From positions 124,001 to 188,000 of the forward strand of contig NZ_JAMBOI010000003.1 of NCBI RefSeq assembly GCF_023715535.1: a DNA stretch of 64,000 bases. Direction: 5' to 3'. Under the pieces are notes generated by a model. That model was not told the origin of the DNA, ran no database searches, and saw only the letters and a program-made list of their open reading frames with translations. Of this stretch, positions 1 to 7,950 are shown in pieces. Every line of letters starts with the position of its first letter. The first letter of the stretch is position 1. This DNA comes from Sporosarcina luteola. GTDB lineage: Bacteria > Bacillota > Bacilli > Bacillales_A > Planococcaceae. A program made the translations under genes and the position numbers.

Positions 1-1
1 A

Positions 2-274
2 TCCGAGCCGAAACTGCTAATTTTGGATGAACCGACAACAGGTCTCGATCCGCATATGCGAAATATGCTTTGGACGTATATTAGCGAGTACAACAAACGC
101 ACAGGCGGCACCGTTATTTTGACTACACATAATATGGATGAAGTTGAATTGTATTGTGATAAAGTAATGCTCTTGAACAACGGTGTCACTGAAGTGTTTG
201 ATTCGACGGAAGGTATCCTTTCCAACGGCTACAAATCAATCAACGACTTTTACTTATCAAAAGTATCTATATAG
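2..274 (+). CDS. ABC transporter ATP-binding protein, C-terminal part (cut by window edge)
   Basis: The reading frame is open from base 2, so the gene begins upstream of the window; only about 90 residues remain. The first residues hold a Walker B and D-loop (LLILDEPTTGLDP), followed by the switch histidine in ILTTHNMDE. The signature and Walker A motifs lie outside the window. It would energise export by the ABC-2 permease that begins 12 bases downstream. The TTG at 23 is only an internal in-frame codon. The transported substrate cannot be told from this fragment. Confidence 0.93.
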   Translation, partial: SEPKLLILDEPTTGLDPHMRNMLWTYISEYNKRTGGTVILTTHNMDEVELYCDKVMLLNNGVTEVFDSTEGILSNGYKSINDFYLSKVSI

Positions 275-286
275 GGAGGAATTTGC

Positions 287-1102
287 ATGTTACTTACTCA
301 GCTAAAGTATGACTTGCTTATGTTTACACGGGAGATTTTTTATTTGGTGTTCACGATCATTGTTCCGCCGGTCACGTATTTATTCATGGGGCAACTCTTC
401 GGGAACGCCACGTATACCGGGAATCTCAGTTACGCGGAAACGTACACACCTTCCTTCATTTTACTGATCACGTTCGGCGTCGTCTTTTTCGCATTCGGGT
501 TCGATCAAGTAATGAACCGGACGACAGGCGTGGAAAAGCGAATCATTTTATCGCCAGTACCGAAAAGGACATTGCTACTATCGAATATCCTAAAGTCGAT
601 CATCATTACGAGCCTTGGCTATTTCCTAGTTTTCTTCATCGGCATGATCGCTTATGACCTTTCATTCCTGCCGTTCAATTTCATTTTGGCATTCGGGACG
701 TTCATCTTATTGAATGCAGCCTTGCTTATCATCTCTTCAGCGATCTACTCTTTATTCACAAGCATGAATGGCGCGCTCGTCTTCTCCATCGTCATCTTTC
801 AAGTAGTGATGTTCACTGGCGGATTCACAATGCCGATTCCCATGATGCCGAAGTTCGTGCAAGTCATTGCTGATTTCAATCCCGTCTATCATATGAATCA
901 ACTCTTCATCGCCGTTTGGAATGGACAGTTAGAATGGAACGCAGCGACACTCAAGTCTATCGGATTTATCGTCCTCGTCACTGCCGTCTCTCTATTGGTC
1001 TTACGTTTTGGAAATAGTCCGCGAAAATCTTTCTTCAAATGGTATCCTACTAATAGGGGCCGAGGAGGAGATATGGGGAATGAAAGTTACACTGGACATT
1101 GA
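287..1102 (+). CDS. ABC-2 type transporter permease
   Basis: A 271-residue integral membrane protein with about six hydrophobic segments (near residues 20-40, 55-75, 105-130, 135-155, 165-190 and 225-245). This is the layout of ABC-2 export permeases of the drug or antibiotic exporter type. ATG at 287 follows a GGAGGA site. It partners with the ATPase just upstream. Its last eight codons overlap the start of the LytTR gene (1080), which suggests translational coupling. Family assignment is from topology and context; the substrate is unknown, and self-resistance export is only a possibility. Confidence 0.9.
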   Translation: MLLTQLKYDLLMFTREIFYLVFTIIVPPVTYLFMGQLFGNATYTGNLSYAETYTPSFILLITFGVVFFAFGFDQVMNRTTGVEKRIILSPVPKRTLLLSNILKSIIITSLGYFLVFFIGMIAYDLSFLPFNFILAFGTFILLNAALLIISSAIYSLFTSMNGALVFSIVIFQVVMFTGGFTMPIPMMPKFVQVIADFNPVYHMNQLFIAVWNGQLEWNAATLKSIGFIVLVTAVSLLVLRFGNSPRKSFFKWYPTNRGRGGDMGNESYTGH

Positions 1103-1538
1103 TGAAATTTATGAGGAAACGAAAGTGACGATCCATTGTAATGAAGTGGATGATTCGATAAAGGAGATCCTTGATTTTTTGAAGGGGAAGAAAACGGAGT
1201 TTCTCGTTGGAAGAGATGGCGAGATGCAGCATATTTTGAAACCGGACGACATCCATTATTTCCATACGGAAAAGGAAGGCGTCATGGCCGTCACTGCTAC
1301 TGGCTCCTTTTCATTGAAAGAGAAACTTTATGAGCTTGAAGAGATGCTGCCTTCTGCGAAATTCATCAGGCTATCGAAATCGGTCATTGCCAACTTGCAT
1401 GAGCTAAGCCGTTTTGAAGCTTCTTTCAACGGTACGTTAGTCGTCCATTTTAAGTCCGGAGCGAAAGAGTATGTTTCGAGGACATATGTGAGCGGCATCA
1501 AGGAAGCGCTGAAAATGAACAGGAGGAAAAACGGATGA
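1080..1538 (+). CDS. LytTR-family DNA-binding regulator
   Basis: A 152-residue protein without a receiver domain. The C-terminal 100 residues match the LytTR fold: the HYFHTEKEG strand, then FIRLSKSVIANL and the closing GAKEYVSRTYV strand. I chose ATG 1080 because GAGGAGG lies 10 bases upstream; a longer frame from 1008 would run deep into the permease gene. It overlaps the DUF3021 gene by four bases. LytTR regulators paired with a small membrane protein usually control neighbouring exporters, with the membrane protein as inhibitor; here that role is inferred from context. Confidence 0.9.
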   Translation: MKVTLDIDEIYEETKVTIHCNEVDDSIKEILDFLKGKKTEFLVGRDGEMQHILKPDDIHYFHTEKEGVMAVTATGSFSLKEKLYELEEMLPSAKFIRLSKSVIANLHELSRFEASFNGTLVVHFKSGAKEYVSRTYVSGIKEALKMNRRKNG

Positions 1539-1945
1539 AAACGTTTTTGACAAGAAGTGTATTGGGCATTTTCTTTGGCTCATTCTTGGCAGTCGCTACA
1601 ATTCTAGCGGTCATCTATATTGACGGTAAGGATATGCTAGATGCCTCAATTCTCGGGAAAAACTTACTCGGCACAGTATTTTGCGGCTGGTTCTTCACGG
1701 TGACTCCTTTGCTGTTTGAAAATGAAAAACTGACATTGCCGGTCCAGACGACACTGCATTTCTTATGTGTGACTATGCTGTATTTCATCGTAGCCTTCAT
1801 CATTGGATGGATTCCATTCACAGTGAGAGGATTTATCGGCATGCTCGGCATCTTCATCGTGTTCTATTCAATCATTTGGTTTTCCTTCTACATGTACTTC
1901 AGAAAGCAAGCAGCGAAATTGAATGAGGAGCTGAGGGAGTTGTAA
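1535..1945 (+). CDS. DUF3021 family four-helix membrane protein
   Basis: 136 residues with four hydrophobic segments (about 8-28, 43-60, 73-95 and 100-122) and a charged tail (RKQAAKLNEELREL). The ATGA overlap with the LytTR gene (ATG 1535, stop TGA 1536-1538) indicates coupled translation. DUF3021 proteins are commonly encoded directly after LytTR regulators. By analogy to LytTR/membrane-inhibitor pairs it may hold the regulator at the membrane. No enzymatic motif is seen. Confidence 0.85.
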   Translation: MKTFLTRSVLGIFFGSFLAVATILAVIYIDGKDMLDASILGKNLLGTVFCGWFFTVTPLLFENEKLTLPVQTTLHFLCVTMLYFIVAFIIGWIPFTVRGFIGMLGIFIVFYSIIWFSFYMYFRKQAAKLNEELREL

Positions 1946-1980
1946 GCCCACGCTCCTCTATTGTTAGGTTAATAGTCCCG

Positions 1981-2097
1981 ATTTGGTGATAAGTTTTGTT
2001 ATTCGATAGATAACTGGCCAAATTCGATAGATAACTCTCTTTATCCACTAGATAACTATCCGGATTCAATAGATAACTCTCTTTATTCAATAGATAT
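1981..2097. repeat. Array A: units repeating every 21 bp (TAGATAAC core)
   Basis: Five units start at 2002, 2023, 2044, 2065 and 2086, exactly 21 bases apart, each with [CG]ATAGATAAC or CTAGATAAC and a variable remainder. A preceding 21-base unit (1981-2001) carries GGTGATAAG, the reverse complement of the CTTATCACC seen in arrays B and C. It lies between two convergent genes. On the minus strand the period of seven codons gives a spurious heptad peptide. Confidence 0.88.
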
Positions 2098-2106
2098 TGG
2101 TACCTC

Positions 2107-2727
2107 TCAAATAAGCTTGCTCAGTAATCGGACCGCCATATACACCGCGACCGCCCAGACGACGACAGCGGAGACTTTATTCAACATGCCAATGAATTTC
2201 CCGCTCGTATCCATCTTGCCGAGTACTCTTCCAGCAACAGCGAGTCCGAAAAACCAACACCATGAAATGATGATTGTCGTCAACGTGAACGCGAAACGTG
2301 CCTCTCCTGAATAACTTAAGGCATTCGAACCGATCACGCCGATCGTATCGATGATGGCATGTGGATTCAATAAAGAGACGGATGCTGCAAACAAAATCTG
2401 CTTCTTAGGAGAAAACCGTTCCGCTTCCGCCTCCATTGACGCAGGGGCGCTTCGCCAAAGAGAAATTCCGATGTACAGTAAAAACAGGATACCGACAGCA
2501 AACATGATTGTTTCCAACCAGTGGAATGTCAAAATGAGTAGAGATACTCCTGATACTGCAGCCACGATCAAAATCGTGTCACAAATCCCCGCGGTGATAA
2601 CGACGGGAAGTGCCCTGGCTAGCTTTGGCTGCAAAGCCCCTTGATTGAACACAAATACATTTTGGGCGCCTAATGGTAATATAAGTCCGATCGCTAGGAT
2701 GACGCCATGAAGTACCGCCTCGACCAT
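2107..2727 (-). CDS. LysE/ArgO-family amino-acid exporter
   Basis: A 206-residue membrane protein with six hydrophobic segments. The N-terminal signature LPLGAQNVFVFNQG and the mid-protein LLNPHAIIDT are typical of LysE/ArgO exporters of basic amino acids. ATG 2727 is chosen because it follows a GGGGGAGAGGGG stretch and gives the family length; the longer frame from 2829 adds a non-conserved extension. It lies downstream of the rRNA methyltransferase gene, separated by a terminator. The substrate (lysine, arginine or other) is not decided by the sequence. Confidence 0.9.
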   Translation of the reverse strand: MVEAVLHGVILAIGLILPLGAQNVFVFNQGALQPKLARALPVVITAGICDTILIVAAVSGVSLLILTFHWLETIMFAVGILFLLYIGISLWRSAPASMEAEAERFSPKKQILFAASVSLLNPHAIIDTIGVIGSNALSYSGEARFAFTLTTIIISWCWFFGLAVAGRVLGKMDTSGKFIGMLNKVSAVVVWAVAVYMAVRLLSKLI

Positions 2728-2796
2728 CCCCTCTCCCCCTTTTCTATCTTTCTCTCTATTGAAAGGCTTTATCTCACTAATTGCAATGACCCAACC

Positions 2797-2826
2797 AAAA
2801 AACCATCCCCAGACGGAGATGGTTTC
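2797..2826 (-). terminator. Rho-independent terminator of the rRNA methyltransferase gene
   Basis: On the minus strand AAACCATCTCC pairs with GGGGATGGTTT and is followed by a T run. It lies just past the stop codon of the gene ending at 2834. Confidence 0.8.
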
Positions 2827-2833
2827 CAATTTA

Positions 2834-4030
2834 TTATTTCAACTTCTGCAAAATGACGACTTTCAAGTAATTGAATTCCGGGAAGTCGCGGCTTGTGCGG
2901 AAATCCTTTGGCAATGAAGATTCCTCGAGGATCTTAAAGCGTGAGCCAGCATCCGCAAAACCTTTTTCTATGAATGTCTTGAACTTCTTCATGCTGAAGC
3001 TTGCGTTATTTGTTGATGCAATAATGATGCCGTTTTTCTCTGTGATGTCAATTGCATCCTTGAGCAATGCCGGGTAATCCTTCGCCGTGCTGAATGTGTA
3101 TTTCTTGGAGCGTGCAAAACTCGGTGGATCTAAAACAACAACGTCGAATTTCAGCTCATGACGCTTCGCATAACGGAAGTAATCGAACACGTCCATCACT
3201 TTGATGTTCTGTGCTTCATAGTCAATCCCATTCACACTGAACTGCTCGATCGTCTTCGGCAAACTGCGCTTCGCCAAATCAACGCTCGTCGTCTCCCGCG
3301 CCCCGCCAAGTACCGCGGCAACCGAAAACGCACCTGTGTATGAGAATGTATTTAACACGTGCTTGCCTTCCGAATACTTGTCGCGCAGCGCTTTACGCAC
3401 ATCACGCTGATCAAGGAAAATTCCCGTCATTGCGCCATCATTCAAATCGACGGCAAAGTTCATGCCATTTTCTTTCACGATGATCGGGAAATCTCCGGGA
3501 ATCCCTCTTACAAAATCGTCCTGCTCAATGTATTGGCCTTGCGTATCGAAGCGTTTCTTCTCGTATACTGCCTTATATTCCACGAGCTTGTCCAACACAC
3601 CATACACATGATGCTTCATGGAATAGATTCCTTCACTATACCAGCTCACCATGTAATAGCCGTCAAAATAATCAATCGTCAATCCACCGATGCCATCGCC
3701 TTCTCCGTTGAAGATACGGAATGCGGTCGTCTCGCTATCTTCAAAAAAAGATTCCCGTCTCGAAAGGGCTGCTGCTATCTTGGACTCGAAAAAGGCGAAG
3801 TCGATTTCCTCGTTTTCATCCCTCGTCAATACCCAGCCGATTCCTTTGTTTTGATTGCCATAATAGCCTTTTGCGATGAATTTACGGTATTTATCGACCA
3901 AGCGGATAAGTGAGCCTTCCTCCTGCAACACTTCCGGATTAATTACCGCGTCTTTCAAAATCAATGGGTAGCCCTTCTTGAAGGCCGCTATACTCTGTGC
4001 GTTTACTTGTACATCAATCGTTTTTGTCAT
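2834..4030 (-). CDS. Class I SAM-dependent rRNA (cytosine-C5) methyltransferase, RlmI-like (YwbD group)
   Basis: A 398-residue protein with an N-terminal PUA-like region (residues 1-75) and a C-terminal Rossmann methyltransferase domain. Motif I is VLNTFSYTGAFSVAA and motif IV is VVLDPPSFAR. The order matches COG1092 enzymes such as E. coli RlmI. In that family the substrate is a cytosine in 23S rRNA, but the exact target here is not shown. ATG 4030 is kept. It appears to be monocistronic, with its own terminator. Confidence 0.88.
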   Translation of the reverse strand: MTKTIDVQVNAQSIAAFKKGYPLILKDAVINPEVLQEEGSLIRLVDKYRKFIAKGYYGNQNKGIGWVLTRDENEEIDFAFFESKIAAALSRRESFFEDSETTAFRIFNGEGDGIGGLTIDYFDGYYMVSWYSEGIYSMKHHVYGVLDKLVEYKAVYEKKRFDTQGQYIEQDDFVRGIPGDFPIIVKENGMNFAVDLNDGAMTGIFLDQRDVRKALRDKYSEGKHVLNTFSYTGAFSVAAVLGGARETTSVDLAKRSLPKTIEQFSVNGIDYEAQNIKVMDVFDYFRYAKRHELKFDVVVLDPPSFARSKKYTFSTAKDYPALLKDAIDITEKNGIIIASTNNASFSMKKFKTFIEKGFADAGSRFKILEESSLPKDFRTSRDFPEFNYLKVVILQKLK

Positions 4031-4080
4031 CGTGTCATCCTTTTTACATCATTTTTTTCATTATCGCATGAAGACTGTAT

Positions 4081-4200
4081 AAAAGCGAAGGGCAACTGCT
4101 TAGAGGCGACAGGCATAAGGCAAAGATGCGGCGTGGCGCTTTTTGCCACAGAGCAGCTTTGAATTATGACCCCGAGCCTCTGGCGCCCGTAGCTAGACGC
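4081..4200. repeat. Interspersed repeat copy 1 (AAAGCG...GTAGCTAGACG type)
   Basis: A roughly 120-base element that begins AAAAGCGAAGGGC and ends GGCGCCCGTAGCTAGACGC. It has inverted arms (TTAGAGGC with GCCTCT) and an inner GCATAAGG segment. The layout matches an interspersed element I know from several Bacillaceae genomes (ends AAGCG...GCGCC and AGCTAGAC). A 71-codon frame across it on the minus strand (4027-4242) is not a gene. Confidence 0.65.
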
Positions 4201-4230
4201 GAAAAAAGCTTCTCGTAACAGAGAAGCTTC
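4201..4230 (-). terminator. Rho-independent terminator of the permuted papain-like gene
   Basis: Minus strand: GAAGCTTCTC, loop TGTTAC, GAGAAGCTTTTTTC. A perfect 10-base stem followed by T, just past the stop at 4235. Confidence 0.9.
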
Positions 4231-4234
4231 AACA

Positions 4235-4831
4235 TCAGGCAAGTAGGCGGAACGCCAGACTCTTCCAAAGTCCCATTCGAATCGGACGATCCATTTGCGG
4301 CCCTCTTGCAGTGTGTAAATATGTTTTTAAGTCACCTTCATAAACTAGTTCCATATGTGGCATATACGCCAGATGATGCGGCATTGTCAGGCTAGGCCTC
4401 GTCAGCAGTCGGTGCATCTCGCTCTCCTGCATGACGGTCGCGACGAATTGCGAACAGAAAAACGCCCTCTTCCGTCGAATCTCTTTATTCAGCGCCACGC
4501 CGAACAAACCGATAAAGTTGTATTTATAAGCTCTTTGATTCAACTCAAATTGAACGATTTTCTGACGGATCCGTATATACGCTTCCGTAGAAACTTCGCA
4601 ACGGTATACAGCGCAATCAGCCTCCTGAAAAATGCCTTCCGCAACATTTTCACGTACAAACCCACCGAAGAACGGATTGTATTGCTGCTTCCGACCAAAA
4701 CTATAGATTTCGGTCAATTGCTCGTCGAATGCTATGGATGCATGATTCAAATCTTTGCGTGTATACATGCCAATCGCCTTAGACAACAATGTTCCCGTGT
4801 CTGTAAGTACGATATAGATTGTTTTTCCCAT
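4235..4831 (-). CDS. Permuted papain-like (YiiX/YebB-type) amidase-fold protein
   Basis: 198 residues. The histidine motif LNHASIAF (about residue 30) precedes the cysteine motif FFCSQFVATV (about residue 125). That order, His before Cys, is the hallmark of circularly permuted NlpC/P60-like proteins (YiiX/YebB group). The N-terminal YIVLTDTGTLLSKAIG also fits these. No signal peptide is seen, so it probably acts inside the cell. Substrate unknown; related folds act on amide or thioester bonds. It stands alone with its own terminator. Confidence 0.75.
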   Translation of the reverse strand: MGKTIYIVLTDTGTLLSKAIGMYTRKDLNHASIAFDEQLTEIYSFGRKQQYNPFFGGFVRENVAEGIFQEADCAVYRCEVSTEAYIRIRQKIVQFELNQRAYKYNFIGLFGVALNKEIRRKRAFFCSQFVATVMQESEMHRLLTRPSLTMPHHLAYMPHMELVYEGDLKTYLHTARGPQMDRPIRMGLWKSLAFRLLA

Positions 4832-5155
4832 TATCCCAACCCCTAACTCATCTCTCTACAAGTATGTACATTTTTTGGGGGAACCTAAACCGTCTGCAGG
4901 TGTAAACCTTCTAAGCCCTAAGTTGTAGACAAGAGTAGGGGTTCGGACAGTTCAAGCGTTTATCTATATATGTATTATACGTTTTACCTATACGTAGAGT
5001 TTCACTTTCCCAAGATTTTTCAATCCCGCAGGAAAGCAAGTGATGGCATGGTTGTCATGGAAGTAACAATTGCTCATCTATCGATGGTTGTCCTATTATA
5101 CTATGAATCGCTTCGACTTTCTTGCTTTTCTTAAAAATAAAATTGAAAACACCTT
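4832..5155. other. Gene-free stretch between papain-like gene and C-S lyase gene
   Basis: About 320 bases. It must hold the promoter of the minus-strand gene starting at 4831 and the 3' end of the lyase transcript. I found no convincing terminator, repeat, tRNA or riboswitch. The A+T-rich part near 4965-4990 could contain a promoter but no clear -35/-10 pair stood out. Confidence 0.5.
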
Positions 5156-6337
5156 TCACCTTCCAAGGTTCGACAAGATATTTTCAACGGCAAGCTCGAC
5201 AAATCTTGGCTCAGTCGCCATATTCAATCGAATAAACCCTTTTCCTTCAGGGCCAAACCATTCCCCGAAATCAACAGCAATTCGACATCGATCTTGGATA
5301 AATTCCTTTGTTTTCTCTGGATCAATCACATTTCTTAAATCTAGCCAGATCAAGTAAGTGCCTTCTAATGGAGAGATGATAATTTCGGGTGCCGCGTCAT
5401 GCAGATGTTGTTTTACATGTTCGTAGTTATGCTTGATGACTGCCAATAATCCATCCAGCCACTCTTGTCCATGCCGATAAGCAGCTTCCGCGGCGGTCAA
5501 TCCAAGGATATTCACTTCAGTTTGGTTCACCGTTTTCACGTACTCATCGAATTGGGTACGCAGCTGTTCATCCTCAATTATGATTTGTGAAAATAAGAGT
5601 CCAGCCAAATTAAATGTTTTAGACGGCGCTGTTACGGTGATGAGCCGATCTGCGAATTCACCATCGCATACAATTGCAGAAGGGATATGCTTATGCCCTT
5701 CCATAGTAAGGTCTTGGTGAATTTCGTCCGAAACGACTAGAACACCGTGCTTCTTGCAAATTGACAGGACCTTCACCAACTCTTCTTCTGTCCACACGCG
5801 GCCGACAGGGTTATGCGGAGAACATTGGATAAACAGTTTTACATCATTGTCGATGATGCTTTTCTCGAACGCATCAAAGTCGATATGATAAAATCCATTA
5901 TCATTCACAAGCTCACAAGTCACCAATTTACGGTCGGTGTCCTTCACGGCGTTATGGAATGGATAGTAGACAGGCGTTACAATCATGACAGCTTCACGAG
6001 GTTTGGTGTATGCATTGATAAACCAATATAGTGCTGTGACGACTCCGGTTGAAAAGCGCATCCATTCTTTTTTCACTTCGTACCCATGATGCTGTTTCTC
6101 CCAATTGATAAATGCTTCATAGAAAGAATCGGGTACGAATGAATAACCGAACACACCATGGGCAATCCGTTTTTGCAATGCATCCAATACTGCTTCGGGG
6201 GCCTTGAACTCCATATCTGCAACCCATGCTGCGATCAGATCAGGGTCACCGAAACGCTCATCCAATGCATCCCATTTCAATGAATTCGTTCCTTTTCGCT
6301 CGACGGCATACCGCTCGCAAAATTCCGCGACGTCCAT
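5156..6337 (-). CDS. PLP-dependent C-S lyase (MalY/PatB family aminotransferase fold)
   Basis: A 393-residue fold-type I PLP enzyme. VVSDEIHQDL carries the cofactor-binding Asp and SKTFNLAGL the Schiff-base lysine. The N-terminal WVADMEF is typical of MalY/PatB enzymes, which cleave the C-S bond of cystathionine or cysteine conjugates. ATG 6337 is preferred: GGGAGTG lies nine bases upstream, whereas the TTG at 6343 is too close to it. Activity as a cystathionine beta-lyase is likely, but specificity cannot be told from the sequence. Confidence 0.88.
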   Translation of the reverse strand: MDVAEFCERYAVERKGTNSLKWDALDERFGDPDLIAAWVADMEFKAPEAVLDALQKRIAHGVFGYSFVPDSFYEAFINWEKQHHGYEVKKEWMRFSTGVVTALYWFINAYTKPREAVMIVTPVYYPFHNAVKDTDRKLVTCELVNDNGFYHIDFDAFEKSIIDNDVKLFIQCSPHNPVGRVWTEEELVKVLSICKKHGVLVVSDEIHQDLTMEGHKHIPSAIVCDGEFADRLITVTAPSKTFNLAGLLFSQIIIEDEQLRTQFDEYVKTVNQTEVNILGLTAAEAAYRHGQEWLDGLLAVIKHNYEHVKQHLHDAAPEIIISPLEGTYLIWLDLRNVIDPEKTKEFIQDRCRIAVDFGEWFGPEGKGFIRLNMATEPRFVELAVENILSNLGR

Positions 6338-6467
6338 TTGCAATCACTCCCATTTTCTTATTTATTCAACAATACGCCAACTAATTAAAGTCGTCTATAT
6401 AAGTTTTTATTTTAGTGAAAAGAAACAATCAGGAAATTCTATCGAGATGAACCATACGGCAGGATAA

Positions 6468-6507
6468 GAAAAAGCCATTCCCTCCACATGCGGAGAGAAT
6501 GACTTTC
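6468..6507 (-). terminator. Rho-independent terminator of the HEAT-repeat gene
   Basis: Minus strand: AGTCATTCTCTCC, loop GCAT, GTGGAGGGAATGGCT, then T5. It directly follows the stop codon at 6531. Confidence 0.85.
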
Positions 6508-6530
6508 GTTCTAAATCGCCAAACTACTGA

Positions 6531-6959
6531 TTACAGTTTTGCCCAACGTTCCTCTAACCAGTTCATAAATTGTGCACCTTTATCGCCTTCATACGCATCA
6601 TAGACATCTAAACGCATACGTTTTAGCTTATCTGCAAAGTCTGCCACTGAATGGTCCTTCGGTAAGCTCTTTTTCACCCGTAGGAATATTTTGTCTGTGT
6701 CTTTGATAATATCAAAACGTGCCGGTAGTGGCTTCTCTACGTCCTCACCAAACGCCACTAGTGCTTCATAGGCTGCTACTTGCACCTTGTAGACAGTATC
6801 ATTCTGCATACGATTTTTTAATAAATCAATGATTTTGTCATGTTGATAAGCCGATAACAATTCTACTGCGTCTAAACGCTCTCGCCAGCTAGACGTATAA
6901 TTGGCCTGTTTTTTTAACGTTTCATATTGCTCAGGTAATGCTGTTTCAAACTGTTTCAA
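6531..6959 (-). CDS. HEAT-repeat domain protein
   Basis: A 142-residue soluble protein. Helical pairs around residues 20-75 (RLDAVELLSAYQ, then KVQVAAYEALVAFG) look like two HEAT-type repeats. No catalytic motif or signal peptide. Small HEAT proteins of this size are widespread in Bacillaceae and of unknown function; a protein-binding role is only inferred. It is a single-gene unit with its own terminator. Confidence 0.75.
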   Translation of the reverse strand: MKQFETALPEQYETLKKQANYTSSWRERLDAVELLSAYQHDKIIDLLKNRMQNDTVYKVQVAAYEALVAFGEDVEKPLPARFDIIKDTDKIFLRVKKSLPKDHSVADFADKLKRMRLDVYDAYEGDKGAQFMNWLEERWAKL

Positions 6960-7089
6960 GTAATCGCACCTCTTTTTTTAACTAGAGGAAAAATGAATTC
7001 TTCTTCCGCTTCCTCATTATACGATGTCTGGGTGAAAATAGCGATGAATCGCTCGTAAGGATCTATATGGTCACTTCATGTTGTTATCA

Positions 7090-7812
7090 TCAGTTTCTTT
7101 CGGCAAAAAACTTCATCGCATCCCGCATAAAAACAGCCAAACCGTCCCCGAATTTGTCAATATTCTTCGTAAATCGTTCATCCGCGACATACATTTCACC
7201 AAGTCCGGCGAATGCTTCTAATGAGTAGTCGCCGATTTTATTCAAGAACGTGTACCACTCACCAATAGCTGCTTGAGCTTCCGCTGCAGCCGGATCTGTA
7301 TGGCGAAGTTCTGCGAGGTTGTAATAAATGCGGTTCATGTCCTCCTGAGTTTCCTTGCCGAATTTAGCGACATTCTTGTTCGCCTTGTCGACCGCCTCAT
7401 CCCCCCACCGATCTCTTGCTTCCTGCTCATATGGATTCGAACTGAAGTCGAACCCTTTAAACTTCTCTTCGTTAGTCATTGTCATTTCTCCTCTCTCGGA
7501 TCGGAGCGTCTTGTCGATCGTCTCAATCATTGTCCCGAGTTGCTGGCGCTTCGCCACTAACATGTCGCGTTGCAGCTCGAACGCCTCCAACCGGTTGAAC
7601 GACGGACTTTCCAATAGCTCCTTGATTTTCTTCAAAGGGAAGCCGATTTCACGAAAGAATAAGATTTGCTGGAGGGTCGTCAGATTTTCATCAGAATAAA
7701 CCCGATAGCCTGCCTCTGTCACATTGTCCGGAACAAGTAAACCGATTTCATCATAATGATGGAGCGTGCGCACACTCACACCGGTCAAATCCGCCACTTC
7801 TTTCACTTTCAT
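7090..7812 (-). CDS. MerR-family activator with TipAS effector domain (Mta/TipA type)
   Basis: 240 residues. The N-terminal winged helix begins MKVKEVADLTGVSVRTLHHY, followed by a dimerisation helix (75-110). Residues 120-240 form the all-helical TipAS domain (FDFSSNPYEQEARDRWG), which in TipA binds thiopeptide antibiotics. In B. subtilis Mta the homologue activates multidrug-efflux genes. A MerR-type promoter with a 19-base spacer lies immediately upstream, which fits autoregulation. No efflux gene is adjacent, so targets may lie elsewhere. Confidence 0.9.
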   Translation of the reverse strand: MKVKEVADLTGVSVRTLHHYDEIGLLVPDNVTEAGYRVYSDENLTTLQQILFFREIGFPLKKIKELLESPSFNRLEAFELQRDMLVAKRQQLGTMIETIDKTLRSERGEMTMTNEEKFKGFDFSSNPYEQEARDRWGDEAVDKANKNVAKFGKETQEDMNRIYYNLAELRHTDPAAAEAQAAIGEWYTFLNKIGDYSLEAFAGLGEMYVADERFTKNIDKFGDGLAVFMRDAMKFFAERN

Positions 7813-7837
7813 AACTCCCCGCCTCCCTTCACTATTG

Positions 7838-7868
7838 ACTATAGAGTATGACGTAACGTGAGAGTCAA
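7838..7868 (-). promoter_or_regulatory. MerR-type promoter with 19-bp spacer upstream of the TipAS regulator
   Basis: Minus strand: -35 TTGACT (7863-7868), 19-base spacer, -10 TATAGT (7838-7843). The spacer contains the palindrome ACGTTACGT, and the ends TGACT/AGTCA form an inverted repeat. An overlong 19-base spacer is characteristic of promoters activated by MerR proteins. Confidence 0.75.
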
Positions 7869-7950
7869 TACAATTGATGAAAGAATTTTTAACTTACAAA
7901 CCGTGATTCAAGTATACTTGAATCAATGACTTACGCAGGAGGTTATAACC

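Noticed and set aside
1899..2090. Minus-strand ORF with repeated SYL residues over array A
   Set aside because: The heptad pattern follows from the 21-base period; no ribosome-binding site and no conserved function.
4027..4242. 71-residue minus-strand ORF
   Set aside because: Lies over the interspersed repeat and a terminator; composition is not gene-like.
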